NCBI RefSeq assembly: GCF_013868135.1
Contig: NZ_JACEMU010000016.1
Coordinates: 124,001 to 188,000, forward strand
DNA: 64,000 nucleotides
Origin: Paracoccus sp. S1E-3
GTDB taxonomy: Bacteria > Pseudomonadota > Alphaproteobacteria > Rhodobacterales > Rhodobacteraceae
Direction of reading: 5' to 3'
Made by a program: the position numbers and the translations under genes. Shown piece by piece: positions 18,838 to 29,015 of the stretch. A model generated the notes under the pieces. That model was not told the DNA's origin, searched no databases, and saw only the letters and a program-made list of their open reading frames with translations. How positions within the stretch are numbered: position 1 is the stretch's first letter; each line of letters begins with the position of its first letter.

Positions 18838-19803
18838 ATGCGTCCGATCATCGTCACCTGTGGCGAACCCGCCGGCATCGGCCCCGAACTGGCGCCGAAG
18901 CTGCTGGCCGCCGGTGTGCCTTTCGTCTGGCTGGGCGATCCCCGCCATTTGCCACGGGGGACCGACTGGGCCGAGGTGACGGATCTCGCCGATCTGCCGC
19001 AAGGGGCGCTGTCGGTCCTGCGCCACGACTTCGCCGCGCCCGCCACTCCCGGACAGGCAACCGCCGCCAACGCGCGCGGCGTGATCGAGGTGATCGAGCG
19101 CGCCGTCGCCCTGACCATGGCCGGTGAGGCCGCCGGCATCTGCACCCTGCCAATTCACAAGAAGGCGCTGAAGGATGGGGCGGGCTTTCCCTTCCCCGGC
19201 CATACCGAATTCCTCGCCCATCTGGCGGGCGATGTCCCGGTGGCGATGATGCTCGCCTCGACCACGGTGCAGCCGCCCTGCCGCGTCGTTCCCGCGACCA
19301 TTCATATCGCCCTGGCCGAGGTGCCCGCCGCGCTGACCCCCGCCGCACTGGAAAGCGCGATCCGCATCACCCATGCGGCGATGATCCGCGATTTCGGCCT
19401 TGCTGCGCCCCGTCTGGCCGTGGCGGGGCTGAACCCCCATGCCGGCGAAGGCGGCGCCATGGGGCACGAGGAACGCGACTGGCTCGCCCCGCTGATCCAG
19501 CGCCTGCGCGGCGAAGGCATGGATCTGGTCGGACCGCTGCCCGCCGATACCATGTTCCACGCGCCGGCCCGCGCCCGGTGGGACGCGGCCATCTGCGCCT
19601 ATCACGATCAGGCGCTGATCCCGATCAAGACGCTGGATTTCGCCGGCGGGGTGAATGTGACGCTGGGCCTGCCCTTCGTGCGCACCTCGCCCGACCACGG
19701 CACCGCCTTCGACATTGCTGGTCAGGGCCGCGCCGATGCGGCAAGCGCAATCGCCGCGCTGCGCATGGCTGGGGACATGGCGCGGAGCCGGGGCACCGCA
19801 TGA
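18838..19803 (+). CDS. pdxA: 4-hydroxythreonine-4-phosphate dehydrogenase
   Basis: 321 aa. Family motifs: [15 protein letters not shown] at the N-terminus, FPGHTEFLA (about residue 120), [11 protein letters not shown] (about 197) and [12 protein letters not shown] (about 258). The His residues in the last three motifs bind the divalent metal. It performs the NAD-dependent step of deoxyxylulose-5-phosphate-dependent pyridoxal phosphate synthesis. It starts 4 nt after surA, and its stop overlaps the rsmA start. Confidence 0.95.
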   Translation: MRPIIVTCGEPAGIGPELAPKLLAAGVPFVWLGDPRHLPRGTDWAEVTDLADLPQGALSVLRHDFAAPATPGQATAANARGVIEVIERAVALTMAGEAAGICTLPIHKKALKDGAGFPFPGHTEFLAHLAGDVPVAMMLASTTVQPPCRVVPATIHIALAEVPAALTPAALESAIRITHAAMIRDFGLAAPRLAVAGLNPHAGEGGAMGHEERDWLAPLIQRLRGEGMDLVGPLPADTMFHAPARARWDAAICAYHDQALIPIKTLDFAGGVNVTLGLPFVRTSPDHGTAFDIAGQGRADAASAIAALRMAGDMARSRGTA

Positions 19804-20648
19804 GCACGATCGACGGCCTGCCGCCGCTGCGCGAGGTGATCGCCGCCCATGATCTGCGGGCGAAGAAGCAGCTGGGCCAGAACTTTCTGCTGGACCTGAA
19901 CCTGACCACAAAGATCGCCCGACAGGCGGGCGATCTGTCCGGCACCGATGTGCTGGAAATCGGCCCCGGCCCCGGTGGCCTGACCCGTGGCCTGCTGGCC
20001 GAGGGCGCGCGCCATGTCCTCGCCATCGAAAAGGACGAACGCGCGCTGCCGGCCCTCGCCGAAATCGCCGCCGCCTATCCGGGGCGGCTGACGGTGATCC
20101 ATGGCGATGCCTTGCAGGTCGACCCGCTGGCGCATCTGACGCCGCCGATTCGCATCGCCGCCAACCTGCCCTATAATGTCGGGACCGAGTTGCTGGTCCG
20201 CTGGCTGACGCCACCCGAATGGCCGCCCTTCTGGCAGTCGCTGACGCTGATGTTCCAGAAGGAAGTGGCCGAACGCATCGTCGCCAGGCCCGGCAGCAAG
20301 GCCTATGGCCGGCTGGCGTTGCTGGCGCAATGGCGCACCGACGCGCGTGTGGTCATGCAGCTGCCGCCCGAGGCCTTCGTGCCGCCGCCGAAGATCCATT
20401 CCGCCGTGGTCCACCTGACCGCCCTGCCCAAGCCGCGCTTTCCCGCCGATCCGGCCATGCTGTCGCGCGTGACCGCCGCCGCCTTCAACCAGCGCCGCAA
20501 GATGCTGCGCAGCTCGCTGAAGGGTCTGTATCCGCAGATCGAGGCGATGCTGGAGCAGGTCGGCATCCCCCCGACCGCCCGCGCCGAGGAGATCGGGCTG
20601 GAACAGTTCTGCGCCCTTGCTCGCGCCCTGGCGGCCAGCGAACGCTGA
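19800..20648 (+). CDS. rsmA: 16S rRNA (adenine1518-N6/adenine1519-N6)-dimethyltransferase
   Basis: 282 aa KsgA-family enzyme. N-terminal [17 protein letters not shown]-binding motif [17 protein letters not shown] and catalytic NLPYNV are all present, and the C-terminal helical domain contains [17 protein letters not shown]. It dimethylates two adjacent adenines of helix 45 during 30S maturation. The ATG at 19800 overlaps the pdxA stop. Last gene of the lpt-surA-pdxA cluster. Confidence 0.96.
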   Translation: MSTIDGLPPLREVIAAHDLRAKKQLGQNFLLDLNLTTKIARQAGDLSGTDVLEIGPGPGGLTRGLLAEGARHVLAIEKDERALPALAEIAAAYPGRLTVIHGDALQVDPLAHLTPPIRIAANLPYNVGTELLVRWLTPPEWPPFWQSLTLMFQKEVAERIVARPGSKAYGRLALLAQWRTDARVVMQLPPEAFVPPPKIHSAVVHLTALPKPRFPADPAMLSRVTAAAFNQRRKMLRSSLKGLYPQIEAMLEQVGIPPTARAEEIGLEQFCALARALAASER

Positions 20649-21362
20649 AACCGCGCCGCGCGGGCGCAATTTTCGCGAGATATGGGCGTTTTCGTGGCCG
20701 CTCCGCGCGGGCCACTTGGGAAACCCCATGCCCGATGGAAGATTGTCAGGCCCGGCAGCGGCTCACGCCAGGACCGTGCCCGCGCAACCCGCAAGCGCAG
20801 GCCGAACTGTCCGCCGGCTCTGCTTGGCGACTGTCCCGCCGCCGCAACCCCCGTGACTACAGTCGCGCGGTGCGGCCGCCCGCAGTCGCGTTACGCGCCG
20901 CATCTTGACCGTCCCGCCGGATCGATCCGCCTGCCCGGAACAGGTCCGCCTTCCCGGCGCTTCTTTGCGGCCACGATGGCAGCGCCCCGCGCCATGCGCG
21001 ATCACAGGCCCCGACGCGGCATCACCGTCCTGCCCGTCTGCGCCAAGAAATCAACCACTTGACGGTCAATGCGCGTGAAAGGAAGCGCTGCATGGCAGCA
21101 ATCGTCGCGGACAAGTTTGGCAGCCCGGCGGCCCCGTGCGATCCGGCTCCGAAACCGGTCTGGACCGCGAACCTGATCCGGCGCGCGCGTGGCCAAGGTT
21201 GCACGGACCGACTTCGGCCACTGGGGACGCCCGCGCCTCGTGCCCCTCCTGCCTTGCTGCCTAGAGCCGTTGACCCGAAACAGGACGCCGCTGGTGTTAA
21301 TAAACGCCCCTTGGGGCGGCGGCGCATCGATACAGGCTCGCAAGTGCTTTTTCCGGCCGAAT
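20649..21362. other. Gene-poor interval between rsmA and DUF4167 gene
   Basis: About 700 bp with no frame that I can support on either strand. Open frames here (up to 126 codons) have compositions typical of GC-rich non-coding DNA and no ribosome-binding site. A short perfect hairpin (gcccc-tt-ggggc) lies near 21308. No tRNA was found. Confidence 0.55.
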
Positions 21363-21364
21363 GA

Positions 21365-21392
21365 AAAAGGGCCGCAGAAGCGGCCCTTTCCT
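21365..21392 (-). terminator. Intrinsic terminator of the DUF4167 gene
   Basis: On the minus strand AAAGGGCCGC-TTCT-GCGGCCCTTT is followed by a T-run (TTTTT) 16-43 bp after the stop of the DUF4167 gene. The stem is perfect; the plus strand gives a weaker tail (TTTCC). Confidence 0.85.
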
Positions 21393-21407
21393 ATACAGTC
21401 CCTGAGT

Positions 21408-22175
21408 TCAGGCCTGACCGCCCGGATCGGCAGCGGGGGTGCCACCCTCGGCGGTTTCGGTCGCGACGCCGGTACGGCGGCGCGGGGCGCGCGGGGTGGC
21501 GTTGGCACGCGGCGCGCCTTCGCCACGCGGCGCGCGGGGCGCGCGCTTGGGCCGCTGCTGGTTCTCCGGCGTCTCGACCGGGCCATCATTGTCGCCAATC
21601 GCGTCGGGCAGACCGCCTGCGGCCGCCGGGGCGGACACCGAGTCGAAACTCGCGTCAGGCGCAGGCGCAACGTCGTTGCGCGGCTCGGGGCGGGTATCGA
21701 CACGCGGTTCGCGGCGGCGGTCGCGCGCGTCGCTCTCGTCACGGTCGGGGCGCTCGGCACGGTCGGGACGCTCGGCACGGTCGTCGCGGCGCTGATTGCG
21801 GTCTTCGCGCAGCTCGCGCGGCTGCTGCTCGCGGGTCGGCTCCTCACCCTCGTCCCGGTCGTCGCGGTCATCATCGCCGCGATTGCCGAAGCCCTGCTGG
21901 TTGTTCTGCTGCTGTTGGCGTTCGGCCTGTTCGCGCTGCGCCTCGCCCAGCATGCGGGTGTAATGTTCCGCATGCTGCAGGAAGGCCTGCTCGGCCACGC
22001 GGTCATTCGACAGCTGGGCGTCGCGCGCCAGCGCCAGATATTTCTCGATGATCTGCTGAGGGGTGCCGCGCACCTTGCCCTCAGGACCCGAAGAATCAAA
22101 CACACGATTGACGATATTGCCGAGCGAACGCTGACGGTTCGACTTCGAACGCGAACGGGATTTCGATGATCTCAT
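21408..22175 (-). CDS. DUF4167 domain protein
   Basis: 255 aa from the ATG at 22175 (MRSSKSRSRSKSNRQRS). The N-terminal 85 residues carry the DUF4167 domain (LGNIVNRVFDSSGPEGKVRG, LARDAQLSNDRVAEQ, HYTRML). The rest is low-complexity, rich in Arg/Asp/Glu (repeated ERPDR units) and Pro/Ala, likely disordered and possibly RNA-binding. The family sits downstream of prfA-prmC in many alphaproteobacteria, a link to translation known only from gene order. The frame is open upstream to 22349, but the conserved domain starts here. Function unknown. Confidence 0.85.
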   Translation of the reverse strand: MRSSKSRSRSKSNRQRSLGNIVNRVFDSSGPEGKVRGTPQQIIEKYLALARDAQLSNDRVAEQAFLQHAEHYTRMLGEAQREQAERQQQQNNQQGFGNRGDDDRDDRDEGEEPTREQQPRELREDRNQRRDDRAERPDRAERPDRDESDARDRRREPRVDTRPEPRNDVAPAPDASFDSVSAPAAAGGLPDAIGDNDGPVETPENQQRPKRAPRAPRGEGAPRANATPRAPRRRTGVATETAEGGTPAADPGGQA

Positions 22176-22406
22176 TTGCCTGACTTTATCCAGTCGTCTG
22201 GAATTGCATCCCGCCACCGACGATTTGCGCGAAGCCCCTTCAGCGCGGTTCCCCGCATCCAGAGTTTGGCGATGTCGTGGCTGGTTCATGCGGTGGACCT
22301 TGTCCCCCGTCACTTGCTTTGAATAACCACGGCTACTCGTCATATACAAGGGAAAAATTGCGAATCCGTTGACGGAACCGACGCCTTCGGCGGATTTTCG
22401 TCGTTT

Positions 22407-23237
22407 TCAGGCCAAGCTGGCCGGGAAAAGCGCCCGCACCACCCGGTCGCGCCCGTCCAGATCGGGCAGCACCGCGACCTCGGCCCCTGCATCGGCGAAA
22501 ATTGCCGCCACGTCGCGACCCTGTTGCCAGCCGATTTCGACCAGCACATGCCCGCCCGGCACCAGATGCGTGCGCGCCCCCGCAGCGATGGCACGGTAAG
22601 CCGACAGTCCGTCGCCGAAATCGGTCAGCGCCGAATGCGGCTCCCATTCGCGGACCTCGGGCGACAGGTCGGGCATTTCCGACTGCGCGATATAGGGCGG
22701 GTTCGAGACGATCAGATCGAAGCGCCCGGCGACGCCCTGAAACCAGTCGGCGCGCTGAAATGCCGCATCCACGCCGATCCGCGCCGCATTGTCGCGGGCC
22801 ACATCCAGCGCCGATTCCGACAGATCGGTGCCGAGGCCGCGCGCCCCCGACCGCTCGGCCAGAAGCGAGATCAGGATCGCCCCGGTTCCGGTGCCCAGGT
22901 CCAGCACGCTGCGCCAGGGCAGCTTCAGCGCCGCCTCGATCAGGGACTCGGTTTCGGGGCGCGGGTCCAGCGTGTCGCGGGTGACGCGGAAATCATGCTT
23001 CCAGAACGCCCGGCGGCCGATGATCTGGCTGAGCGGCTGACGCGCCGCCCGCGCCGCCAGCATCCCGTCCAGCCGGGCCAGTTGATCTGCCGGCACCGGC
23101 GCCGACAGCATGATATGGTGGCGGGCATTGCTGCCCAGCAGCGCCGAAATCAGCGCCCATGCCTCGCGGCGCGGATCGTCCAGCCCGGCCCCGGCCAGCC
23201 GGGTCGAGGCACCCGCCAGCCAATCGCCCCATGTCAT
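22407..23237 (-). CDS. prmC: Peptide chain release factor glutamine methyltransferase
   Basis: 276 aa HemK/PrmC enzyme. SAM motif [16 protein letters not shown] (about 115-130) and the hallmark catalytic NPPY ([19 protein letters not shown], about 183) are present, with an N-terminal helical domain before them. It methylates the Gln of the GGQ motif of RF1/RF2. The ATG at 23237 overlaps the prfA stop (ATGA), so enzyme and substrate are coupled. Confidence 0.96.
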   Translation of the reverse strand: MTWGDWLAGASTRLAGAGLDDPRREAWALISALLGSNARHHIMLSAPVPADQLARLDGMLAARAARQPLSQIIGRRAFWKHDFRVTRDTLDPRPETESLIEAALKLPWRSVLDLGTGTGAILISLLAERSGARGLGTDLSESALDVARDNAARIGVDAAFQRADWFQGVAGRFDLIVSNPPYIAQSEMPDLSPEVREWEPHSALTDFGDGLSAYRAIAAGARTHLVPGGHVLVEIGWQQGRDVAAIFADAGAEVAVLPDLDGRDRVVRALFPASLA

Positions 23238-24286
23238 TCCTGCGCCGCCAGCTTCTCGGCCTGATCATGGGCGATCAGCGCGTCGATGATCTCGGTCAGT
23301 TCACCGGCCATGATCCGGTCGAGCGCGTAAAGCGTCAGGTTGATGCGGTGGTCGGTCATGCGCCCCTGCGGGAAATTATAGGTGCGGATGCGCTCGGACC
23401 GGTCGCCGCTGCCAACCTGGCTTTTGCGGTCGGCCGCGCGTTCCGAGGCCGCGCGCTCGCGCTCCATGTCGTAGAGCCGGGCGCGCAGGACGGCCATGGC
23501 GTTGGCGCGGTTCTGGTGCTGCGACTTTTCCGAACTGGTGACGATGATCCCGGTCGGCAGGTGGGTGATGCGCACCGCCGAGTCGGTGGTGTTGACATGC
23601 TGCCCGCCCGCGCCCGAGGAGCGGTAGGTATCAATGCGGATATCGCCGGCAGGGATGTCGATATCAACCTCCTCGGCTTCGGGCAGCACCGCCACGGTCG
23701 CAGCCGAGGTATGGATGCGGCCGCCCGATTCGGTTTCCGGCACCCGCTGCACGCGGTGGACGCCGGATTCGTATTTCAGCCGGGCGAAAACGCCTTCGCC
23801 CTCGATCCGGACCGAGGCTTCCTTGATCCCGCCGAGTTCGGTTTCCGCCAGTTCCAGCATCTGGAAATTCCAGCCCTGCGCTTCGGCATAGCGGCGATAC
23901 ATCGACAGAAGGTCGCCTGCGAACAGCGCCGCTTCCTCGCCGCCGGTGCCGGGACGGATCTCGATGATGGCGGGGCGGCCATCGGCAGCGTCCTTGGGCA
24001 GCAGCGCGATGCGCAGCGCCTGCTCCAGCTCGGGCAACGCGTTTTTCAACCGCTGGACCTCGTCCTCGGCCAATTCGCGCATGTCGGGATCGGCGAGCAT
24101 CAGTTGCGCCTCGGCCAGACCCTCGCGGGCGGCGCGCCACGCCGCGATTTCGGCGACGATGGGGCGCAGTTCGGCATATTCTCGGCTGATTGCCGCGATT
24201 TCATCTGCCGAAGGGCCGGCATTCAGCTTGGCTTCGAGAAACTCGAAACGCTGGGTGATCTGGGCAAGGCGGTCTTCTGGAAGCAT
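23234..24286 (-). CDS. prfA: Peptide chain release factor 1
   Basis: 350 aa. GGQ catalytic loop in [20 protein letters not shown] (about 220-240), and the stop-recognition region has the RF1-type P-x-T-like segment ([15 protein letters not shown], where RF2 would have SPF). It recognises UAA/UAG and triggers hydrolysis of peptidyl-tRNA. Cotranscribed with prmC. Expected length for RF1. Confidence 0.96.
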   Translation of the reverse strand: MLPEDRLAQITQRFEFLEAKLNAGPSADEIAAISREYAELRPIVAEIAAWRAAREGLAEAQLMLADPDMRELAEDEVQRLKNALPELEQALRIALLPKDAADGRPAIIEIRPGTGGEEAALFAGDLLSMYRRYAEAQGWNFQMLELAETELGGIKEASVRIEGEGVFARLKYESGVHRVQRVPETESGGRIHTSAATVAVLPEAEEVDIDIPAGDIRIDTYRSSGAGGQHVNTTDSAVRITHLPTGIIVTSSEKSQHQNRANAMAVLRARLYDMERERAASERAADRKSQVGSGDRSERIRTYNFPQGRMTDHRINLTLYALDRIMAGELTEIIDALIAHDQAEKLAAQE

Positions 24287-24295
24287 GGGTCGGGA

Positions 24296-25258
24296 TTAGC
24301 GCCGCCGGGTCCAGCCGTAAAGGCAGATCAGTTCAGTCGCCACATGGGCGCCGGCGATCGCGGTGGCCCCGGTGGTGTCGTAGGGGGGCGAGACCTCGAC
24401 CACGTCGCCGCCCAGCAGGTTGACACCCGCAAGCCCCCGCAGCAGCGCCGCCGCCTGCCAGCTGGCCAGTCCGCCCCAGACGGGTGTGCCGGTGCCGGGT
24501 GCGAAGGCCGGGTCCAGCGCATCGATATCGAAGGTGATATAGACCGGGCGGTCGCCGACCACGGCGCGGATGCGGGCCAGCGTTGCCTCGGTCCCGTCCT
24601 GATGGACCGAGGGCGCGTCGAGGATGGTGACGCCCTGGCTGTCGGGGTTTTCGGTGCGGATGCCGACGCTGACCGAGGCCGAGGCGTCCACCACTCCCTC
24701 ACGAATGGCCTTGTACAGGAAGGTGCCGTGGTCGATGCGGTCGGGATCGTCATCGATCCAGGTATCGGAATGGGCATCGAACTGGATCAGCGCCACCGGC
24801 CCGTGGCGTTTCGCATAGGCGCGCAGGATCGGCAGGGTGATGAAGTGATCGCCCCCCAGTGTGACCGTGCCCACCCCCTGATCCAGAAGGCCGCCGATAT
24901 GGGCCTCGATCCGGCCGGGCACCTCGCGGGTGTTGGCATAATCGAAGGCCATGTCGCCGGCATCCGCGATGGCCAACTCGGCCAGCGGATCATAGCCCCA
25001 GCCGTAAGGCGGATCGTAAGGTTGCAGGGTCGAGGCCTCGCGGATCGCACGCGGCCCGAAGCGGGTGCCGGGGCGATGCGTCACTGCCTGATCGAAAGGG
25101 ATGCCGGTGACGGCCAGATCGAACCCCGCGAGATCCTTGGTATAGCGCCTGCGCAGGAACGAGGTCGCGCCGCCAAAGGCGTTCTCAAAGCTGAGGCCGC
25201 GTGGATCGGCCCGCGTAAAAGCCTGATCGACCTGAGTCTTCGCGTCCTCCAGTGCCAT
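24296..25258 (-). CDS. speB: Agmatinase-family ureohydrolase
   Basis: 320 aa. The dinuclear-Mn ligands of the arginase/agmatinase fold are all visible: GGDHFIT, DAHSDTW and DIDALDPAFAPGTGTP. The N-terminus (SFLRRRYTKDLAGFDLAVTGIPFD) and RPGTRFGPRAIREAS are typical of the SpeB group, which splits agmatine to putrescine and urea. Relatives acting on guanidinobutyrate or other guanidino compounds share these motifs, so the substrate is probable, not proven. The ATG at 25258 has GGGAG 7 nt upstream; an alternative ATG lies at 25264. Confidence 0.85.
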   Translation of the reverse strand: MALEDAKTQVDQAFTRADPRGLSFENAFGGATSFLRRRYTKDLAGFDLAVTGIPFDQAVTHRPGTRFGPRAIREASTLQPYDPPYGWGYDPLAELAIADAGDMAFDYANTREVPGRIEAHIGGLLDQGVGTVTLGGDHFITLPILRAYAKRHGPVALIQFDAHSDTWIDDDPDRIDHGTFLYKAIREGVVDASASVSVGIRTENPDSQGVTILDAPSVHQDGTEATLARIRAVVGDRPVYITFDIDALDPAFAPGTGTPVWGGLASWQAAALLRGLAGVNLLGGDVVEVSPPYDTTGATAIAGAHVATELICLYGWTRRR

Positions 25259-25264
25259 CGCCAT

Positions 25265-25976
25265 CTCCCATCCCTCGGGCCGTGACCATCCGACAAGTCG
25301 GGGGTTGGCACAATCCTGCGTGATCGCCGTTGGACCCTGCGGGCGCCCGGCCTGCGTCAATATATTCGCGCGATCATACTTCAGGAAAGCCCACACCGAG
25401 ACCCGTCATCGTGCCTCCCCCAATATTGCGCCGCAATCCGGCCTGTCGGTCCGCAATTCCGGCAGCCCGCGCAAGGGGCGCGCAATCCCCCTACGGGATC
25501 GTGCGCGGGAAAGTGCCGTATTTGCCCCCAATGGCTTCTGTCCCAGATGACCTTCTGGGCCAGCCGTCACGATTCTCCCATCGGGGCGCGGCCGACCGCG
25601 ATCAGGCATGGCCGGCGGATGGGACCGAGCGAGGCGCCCGGCGGGCGGAAGCCAGCCATCAATCTCGTGCCGTTCCGGCATGGTCGCGCGTAGATCAGGT
25701 CAGGCAGGCCACGGATCCCATTCAGGGCGCGGTCGGGCGAAAAACCGTGCCCGAACAGCCGCCAGCAATGCTGAAATTGATGCCGGCCCATGGCTACCCT
25801 CCGGGCCGCCTGCCCCAACCGGCCCGATCGCCTCCGGCGGCTTCGCCCATGCGATTGCGCCGATCAGGGCGAGGCAGATCCCCCCGGATGCACTCTCGGA
25901 TCCGCGCCGTGGCGGGCGACCACGCCGGATGTGGCCCCTTCGGCGTGGCGGAAAAGCCGAGCAACCGCCCAGCGAG
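25265..25976. other. Gene-free interval upstream of agmatinase gene
   Basis: About 710 bp separating the YceI gene from the agmatinase gene. Short open frames on both strands look like GC-rich noise, without ribosome-binding sites or recognisable motifs. The promoter of the agmatinase gene presumably lies at its left end, but I cannot place it. Confidence 0.5.
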
Positions 25977-26705
25977 TCAGGACTGCTTTTTCGCCTCGAT
26001 TTCGATGTCGATCTCGACCTCGTCCTCGACTGCCGGGGAGAAGCCGCCCAGATTGAAGTCCGAGCGCTTCAGCTCGGCCTCGATGCTGAAGCCGATGGTC
26101 GGGACCTGCGTGATCGGGTCCAGACCGGCGCCGTTGAACTCCACCTCCAGCACCACCGGCCTGGTGATGCCGTTCAGCGTCAGGTCTCCGGTCACGCGGG
26201 CCTCGTCATCTCCATCGGGCTCAACGCTGGTGGACTTGAAGGTGACCAGAGGCGCGTCCCCGGTCACGTTGAAGAAATCCGGGCCCATCACAAGCTTGTC
26301 CAATCCGGCATCGAGGGTCTGCAGCGCCGATAACGGAAAGGACGCCTCGACGCTGGATTTCGCGGGATCGGCCGGGTCCAGCGTGATCGTGCCCTCGATC
26401 CCGTTCACGAAGCCGCGCGAGGTCGAAAATCCCATATGATCATAGGTGAAAACCGCCTGACTGTGGGCGGGATCAAAGGCATAGGCGCCGGCATCGGGCG
26501 TGGTGGTCTTCGATGCGGGGATGGGCATCGGGGCAGGGGTTTGGGCGGACGCCGCTGAAGGCGCCGCATCGGCAGCGGCAGGAGCCTGGGCGGGCGCCTC
26601 GGCGACCGGAGCCGGGGCGGCGTCCTGGGCAGCCAGCGGTGGGGCCATGACCAGTGCCAGCAGCGAGGCGGCGCCGAGCATGGTCTTGTCAAACGGCTGG
26701 AACAT
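25977..26705 (-). CDS. YceI-family periplasmic protein with Pro/Ala linker
   Basis: 242 aa. Signal peptide (MFQPFDKTMLGAASLLALVMAPPLAAQ), an Ala/Pro-rich linker (about 28-65), then a YceI lipocalin-like barrel (AYAFDPAHSQAVFTYDHMGFSTSRG; LTLNGITRPVVLEVEFNG). YceI proteins bind isoprenoid-type lipids in the periplasm; the ligand here is unknown. The ATG at 26705 is the only start giving a signal peptide. The C-terminus is very acidic (EDEVEIDIEIEAKKQS). Divergent from rpsF. Confidence 0.85.
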   Translation of the reverse strand: MFQPFDKTMLGAASLLALVMAPPLAAQDAAPAPVAEAPAQAPAAADAAPSAASAQTPAPMPIPASKTTTPDAGAYAFDPAHSQAVFTYDHMGFSTSRGFVNGIEGTITLDPADPAKSSVEASFPLSALQTLDAGLDKLVMGPDFFNVTGDAPLVTFKSTSVEPDGDDEARVTGDLTLNGITRPVVLEVEFNGAGLDPITQVPTIGFSIEAELKRSDFNLGGFSPAVEDEVEIDIEIEAKKQS

Positions 26706-26805
26706 CAGATCCCTCCTGCAATATCGCCGAGGCAACGTTGGCGCGGTGGCGCGGTTCCGGCCCTGACGCGGCTGTGATGGCCCCGTGTAAAGACGCCGAA
26801 TCGCC

Positions 26806-26833
26806 TTGCATTGCCGGATTTCGCCGCTATAAA
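26806..26833 (+). promoter_or_regulatory. Candidate sigma-70-type promoter for rpsF operon
   Basis: TTGCAT (26806-26811) and TATAAA (26828-26833) are separated by 16 nt and lie about 100 bp upstream of rpsF, in the intergenic region divergent from the YceI gene. Supported by sequence match only. Confidence 0.6.
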
Positions 26834-26933
26834 GCCGCATCCTTCCGCAATTTGCGAAACTGGCGCAGCCTCTCGTGGCGGGGCGCGGAGGGCTATCCCG
26901 CCGTTGAAGCCGCCTGAAACTGAAAGGTCTGAC

Positions 26934-27371
26934 ATGCCGCTTTACGAGCATGTGCTGATCGCCCGCCAGGACCTGTCGAACACGCAGGCCGAAGGGCTGA
27001 TCGAACATTTCTCCACCGTGCTGGCCGATAATGGCGGCAAGGTGATCGACAGCGAATACTGGGGTGTCCGCACCCTCGCCTACAAGATCAACAAGAACCG
27101 CAAGGGCCATTACGCCTATCTGCGCACCGACGCGCCTTCGGCCGCCGTGCAGGAAATGGAGCGTCTGGCCCGTCTGCATGACGATGTCATGCGCGTGATG
27201 TCGATCAAGGTCGACGGCCACGAGGAAGGCCCCTCGGTCCAGATGCAGAAGCGCGAAGAGCGTGGTGAACGCGGCGAACGTGGTGAGCGTGGTGACCGCG
27301 CCGAACGTGGCGATCGCGGTGATCGTGCCGACCGTGGCGAGCGCCGTGAGCGCCGCGACCGCGACAACTGA
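26934..27371 (+). CDS. rpsF: 30S ribosomal protein S6 with RGE/RGD-repeat tail
   Basis: 145 aa. Residues 1-100 are a normal S6 (MPLYEHVLIARQDLSNTQAEG ... WGVRTLAYKINKNRKGHYAYL), the partner of S18 in the 30S platform. The tail (about 105-145) is built from Arg-Gly-Glu/Asp repeats (EERGERGERGERGDRAERG and onward), longer and more regular than the typical S6 extension. The start is the ATG at 26934. First gene of rpsF-rpsR-rplI. Confidence 0.96.
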   Translation: MPLYEHVLIARQDLSNTQAEGLIEHFSTVLADNGGKVIDSEYWGVRTLAYKINKNRKGHYAYLRTDAPSAAVQEMERLARLHDDVMRVMSIKVDGHEEGPSVQMQKREERGERGERGERGDRAERGDRGDRADRGERRERRDRDN

Positions 27372-27383
27372 GGAGCTTGAGAC

Positions 27384-27611
27384 ATGGCGAACAAACCGTT
27401 TTTCCGCCGTCGCAAGGTCGATCCGTTCGGTGGCGACAACGCCCCCAAGATCGACTATAAGGACACCCGCCTGCTGCAGCGCTATATCAGCGAACGCGGC
27501 AAGATCGTGCCGTCGCGGATCACCGCCGTTTCGGCCAAGAACCAGCGCAAGCTGGCACAGGCCATCAAGCGTGCGCGCTTCCTGGCACTGCTGCCCTATG
27601 TCGTGAAGTAA
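27384..27611 (+). CDS. rpsR: 30S ribosomal protein S18
   Basis: 75 aa, [22 protein letters not shown] followed by the conserved [25 protein letters not shown] and [16 protein letters not shown]. It binds 16S rRNA as a heterodimer with S6. It starts 12 nt after rpsF with GGAG upstream. Confidence 0.98.
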   Translation: MANKPFFRRRKVDPFGGDNAPKIDYKDTRLLQRYISERGKIVPSRITAVSAKNQRKLAQAIKRARFLALLPYVVK

Positions 27612-27622
27612 GGGGAAGACCG

Positions 27623-28198
27623 ATGCAAGTCATCCTGCTGGAACGCGTCGCCAAACTGGGCGCCATGGGCGAAGTCGTGAAGGTCAAGGAAGGTTACGCC
27701 CGTAACTTCCTGCTGCCCCAAGGCAAGGCCCTGCGCGCCTCGGACGCGAACATCAAGGCATTCGAAGCGCAGAAGGCCGCGCTGGTTGCCCGCAACGACG
27801 AATCGAAAGCCGAAGCCGCGAAGCTGGCCGAAACGATCGATGGCGAAGTATTCGTCATCATCCGTTCGGCCTCCGACGCCGGCGCGCTCTATGGCTCGGT
27901 CACCCCGCGTGACGCCGCCGAAGCCGCCGAAGCCGCTGGCCACAAGATCGACCGCAAGCAGATCGTTCTGGGCGCCCCGATCAAGGATCTGGGCATGCAC
28001 ACCGTCGTGGTCGTGCTGCACCCGGAAGTGCAGGCGGAAATCGTGCTGAACATCGCGCGTTCGGCCGAAGAAGCCGCGCTGCAGGCCTCGGGCAAGTCGA
28101 TCCAGGATCTGGCCGCGGAAGAAGATGCCGCCGCCGAATTCGAGATCGCCGAACTGTTCGACGACCTGGGTTCCGCTGCGGGCGACGACGACGAGTAA
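27623..28198 (+). CDS. rplI: 50S ribosomal protein L9
   Basis: 191 aa. Conserved N-domain [32 protein letters not shown], a central helix, and a C-domain ending in an acidic tail ([23 protein letters not shown]) longer than in E. coli L9 (149 aa) but usual for Rhodobacteraceae. Last gene of its operon, followed by a strong terminator. Confidence 0.98.
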   Translation: MQVILLERVAKLGAMGEVVKVKEGYARNFLLPQGKALRASDANIKAFEAQKAALVARNDESKAEAAKLAETIDGEVFVIIRSASDAGALYGSVTPRDAAEAAEAAGHKIDRKQIVLGAPIKDLGMHTVVVVLHPEVQAEIVLNIARSAEEAALQASGKSIQDLAAEEDAAAEFEIAELFDDLGSAAGDDDE

Positions 28199-28222
28199 TC
28201 CGCGTCCCGCCGATCCGATCGA

Positions 28223-28258
28223 AGGCCGCGCCGGGCAACTGGCGCGGCCTTTCCTTTT
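28223..28258 (+). terminator. Intrinsic terminator of the rpsF-rpsR-rplI operon
   Basis: Perfect 10-bp stem AGGCCGCGCC / GGCGCGGCCT with an 8-nt loop, followed by TTCCTTTTG, 25 bp after the rplI stop. Confidence 0.9.
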
Positions 28259-28340
28259 GCCGCCGCCAGCGGAAGGATGGCCGGAACGAATCCGCCCCGC
28301 GCCTCGTTTTGTTGTCGAACCGGATGCGAAAGGAACGGCC

Positions 28341-29015
28341 ATGTCGCAATATGATGACGCCCCCCTAGATATGCCCCAGAGCCGCCGCCCGCCCGAGGCC
28401 CAGGCGGCCCCGAGGACGCGCGGCCATTCGAAGCTGGTCCTGTGGGGCGGCATCGGCCTTGCCGCAGGGGTCAGCCTGCTGGCCGCCCGTACCCTTGCCG
28501 AGGCACTGGCGGGCGATGCCGAGGACCGGCCACGCCCCAAGGGCGGACGGCGCGGAAGCCTCGCCCCCCGCTTTGCCGACATGGATGAGGACGACCGCCG
28601 CGCCCTGCGCGCCCGCGCCCGCGCCGAGGTTCTGGACTTCGAGGAACGCGCCGCAGATCTGCGCGAAGCCGCCCTGCGCGAGCGCCGCGAGAAAGAGCGC
28701 GCGGCCCGCGCCCGCCACCGTAAGCGGGCGCGGCGCAGCATGATGAGCGACATCGGCTCCAGCGCGGTAAAGCTGGCGACCGGCATCACCACGCTGATCG
28801 CGGCGGCCAATGCGGCGATGGACGGGCTTCAGCAGGTTTCGGGCCGCACCGGCGGGATCATGCAGGACCTCTCGGACACCGCCGACAAGCTGCGCGGCTT
28901 CTTCGATGGCGGCAGACCCGCGCCAGCCACCCCGCCCGCACCGCCCGCGCAGCAAGCCACGGCCGATGCAGCGCCCGCACCCGAGCCGGGCCGCGACCGC
29001 ACCCATCGCCTGTGA
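28341..29015 (+). CDS. Hypothetical membrane-anchored protein with charged helix
   Basis: 224 aa, not recognised. One hydrophobic segment (about residues 32-50, LVLWGGIGLAAGVSLLAA) is followed by an Arg/Glu-rich stretch likely to form a long helix or coiled coil (about 78-135), a moderately hydrophobic segment (SSAVKLATGITTLIAAANAAM) and a Pro/Ala C-terminus. AAAGGAA lies 6 nt upstream of the ATG. Its stop overlaps the GTG of the NAD(P)H-hydrate dehydratase gene, so the two are probably co-translated. Confidence 0.75.
   Translation: MSQYDDAPLDMPQSRRPPEAQAAPRTRGHSKLVLWGGIGLAAGVSLLAARTLAEALAGDAEDRPRPKGGRRGSLAPRFADMDEDDRRALRARARAEVLDFEERAADLREAALRERREKERAARARHRKRARRSMMSDIGSSAVKLATGITTLIAAANAAMDGLQQVSGRTGGIMQDLSDTADKLRGFFDGGRPAPATPPAPPAQQATADAAPAPEPGRDRTHRL

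Noticed and set aside
20682-21062. 126-codon plus-strand frame in the rsmA-DUF4167 gap
   Set aside because: No ribosome-binding site, no domain, Arg/Pro/Ala-biased composition typical of non-coding GC-rich DNA.
26706-27221. Upstream extension of the YceI frame across the intergenic region and into rpsF
   Set aside because: The signal peptide fixes the start at 26705, and the extension runs antisense to rpsF.
27245-27371. Short tandem units in the rpsF tail considered as a CRISPR-like or satellite repeat
   Set aside because: They are in frame and encode RGER/RGDR units; there are no spacers.
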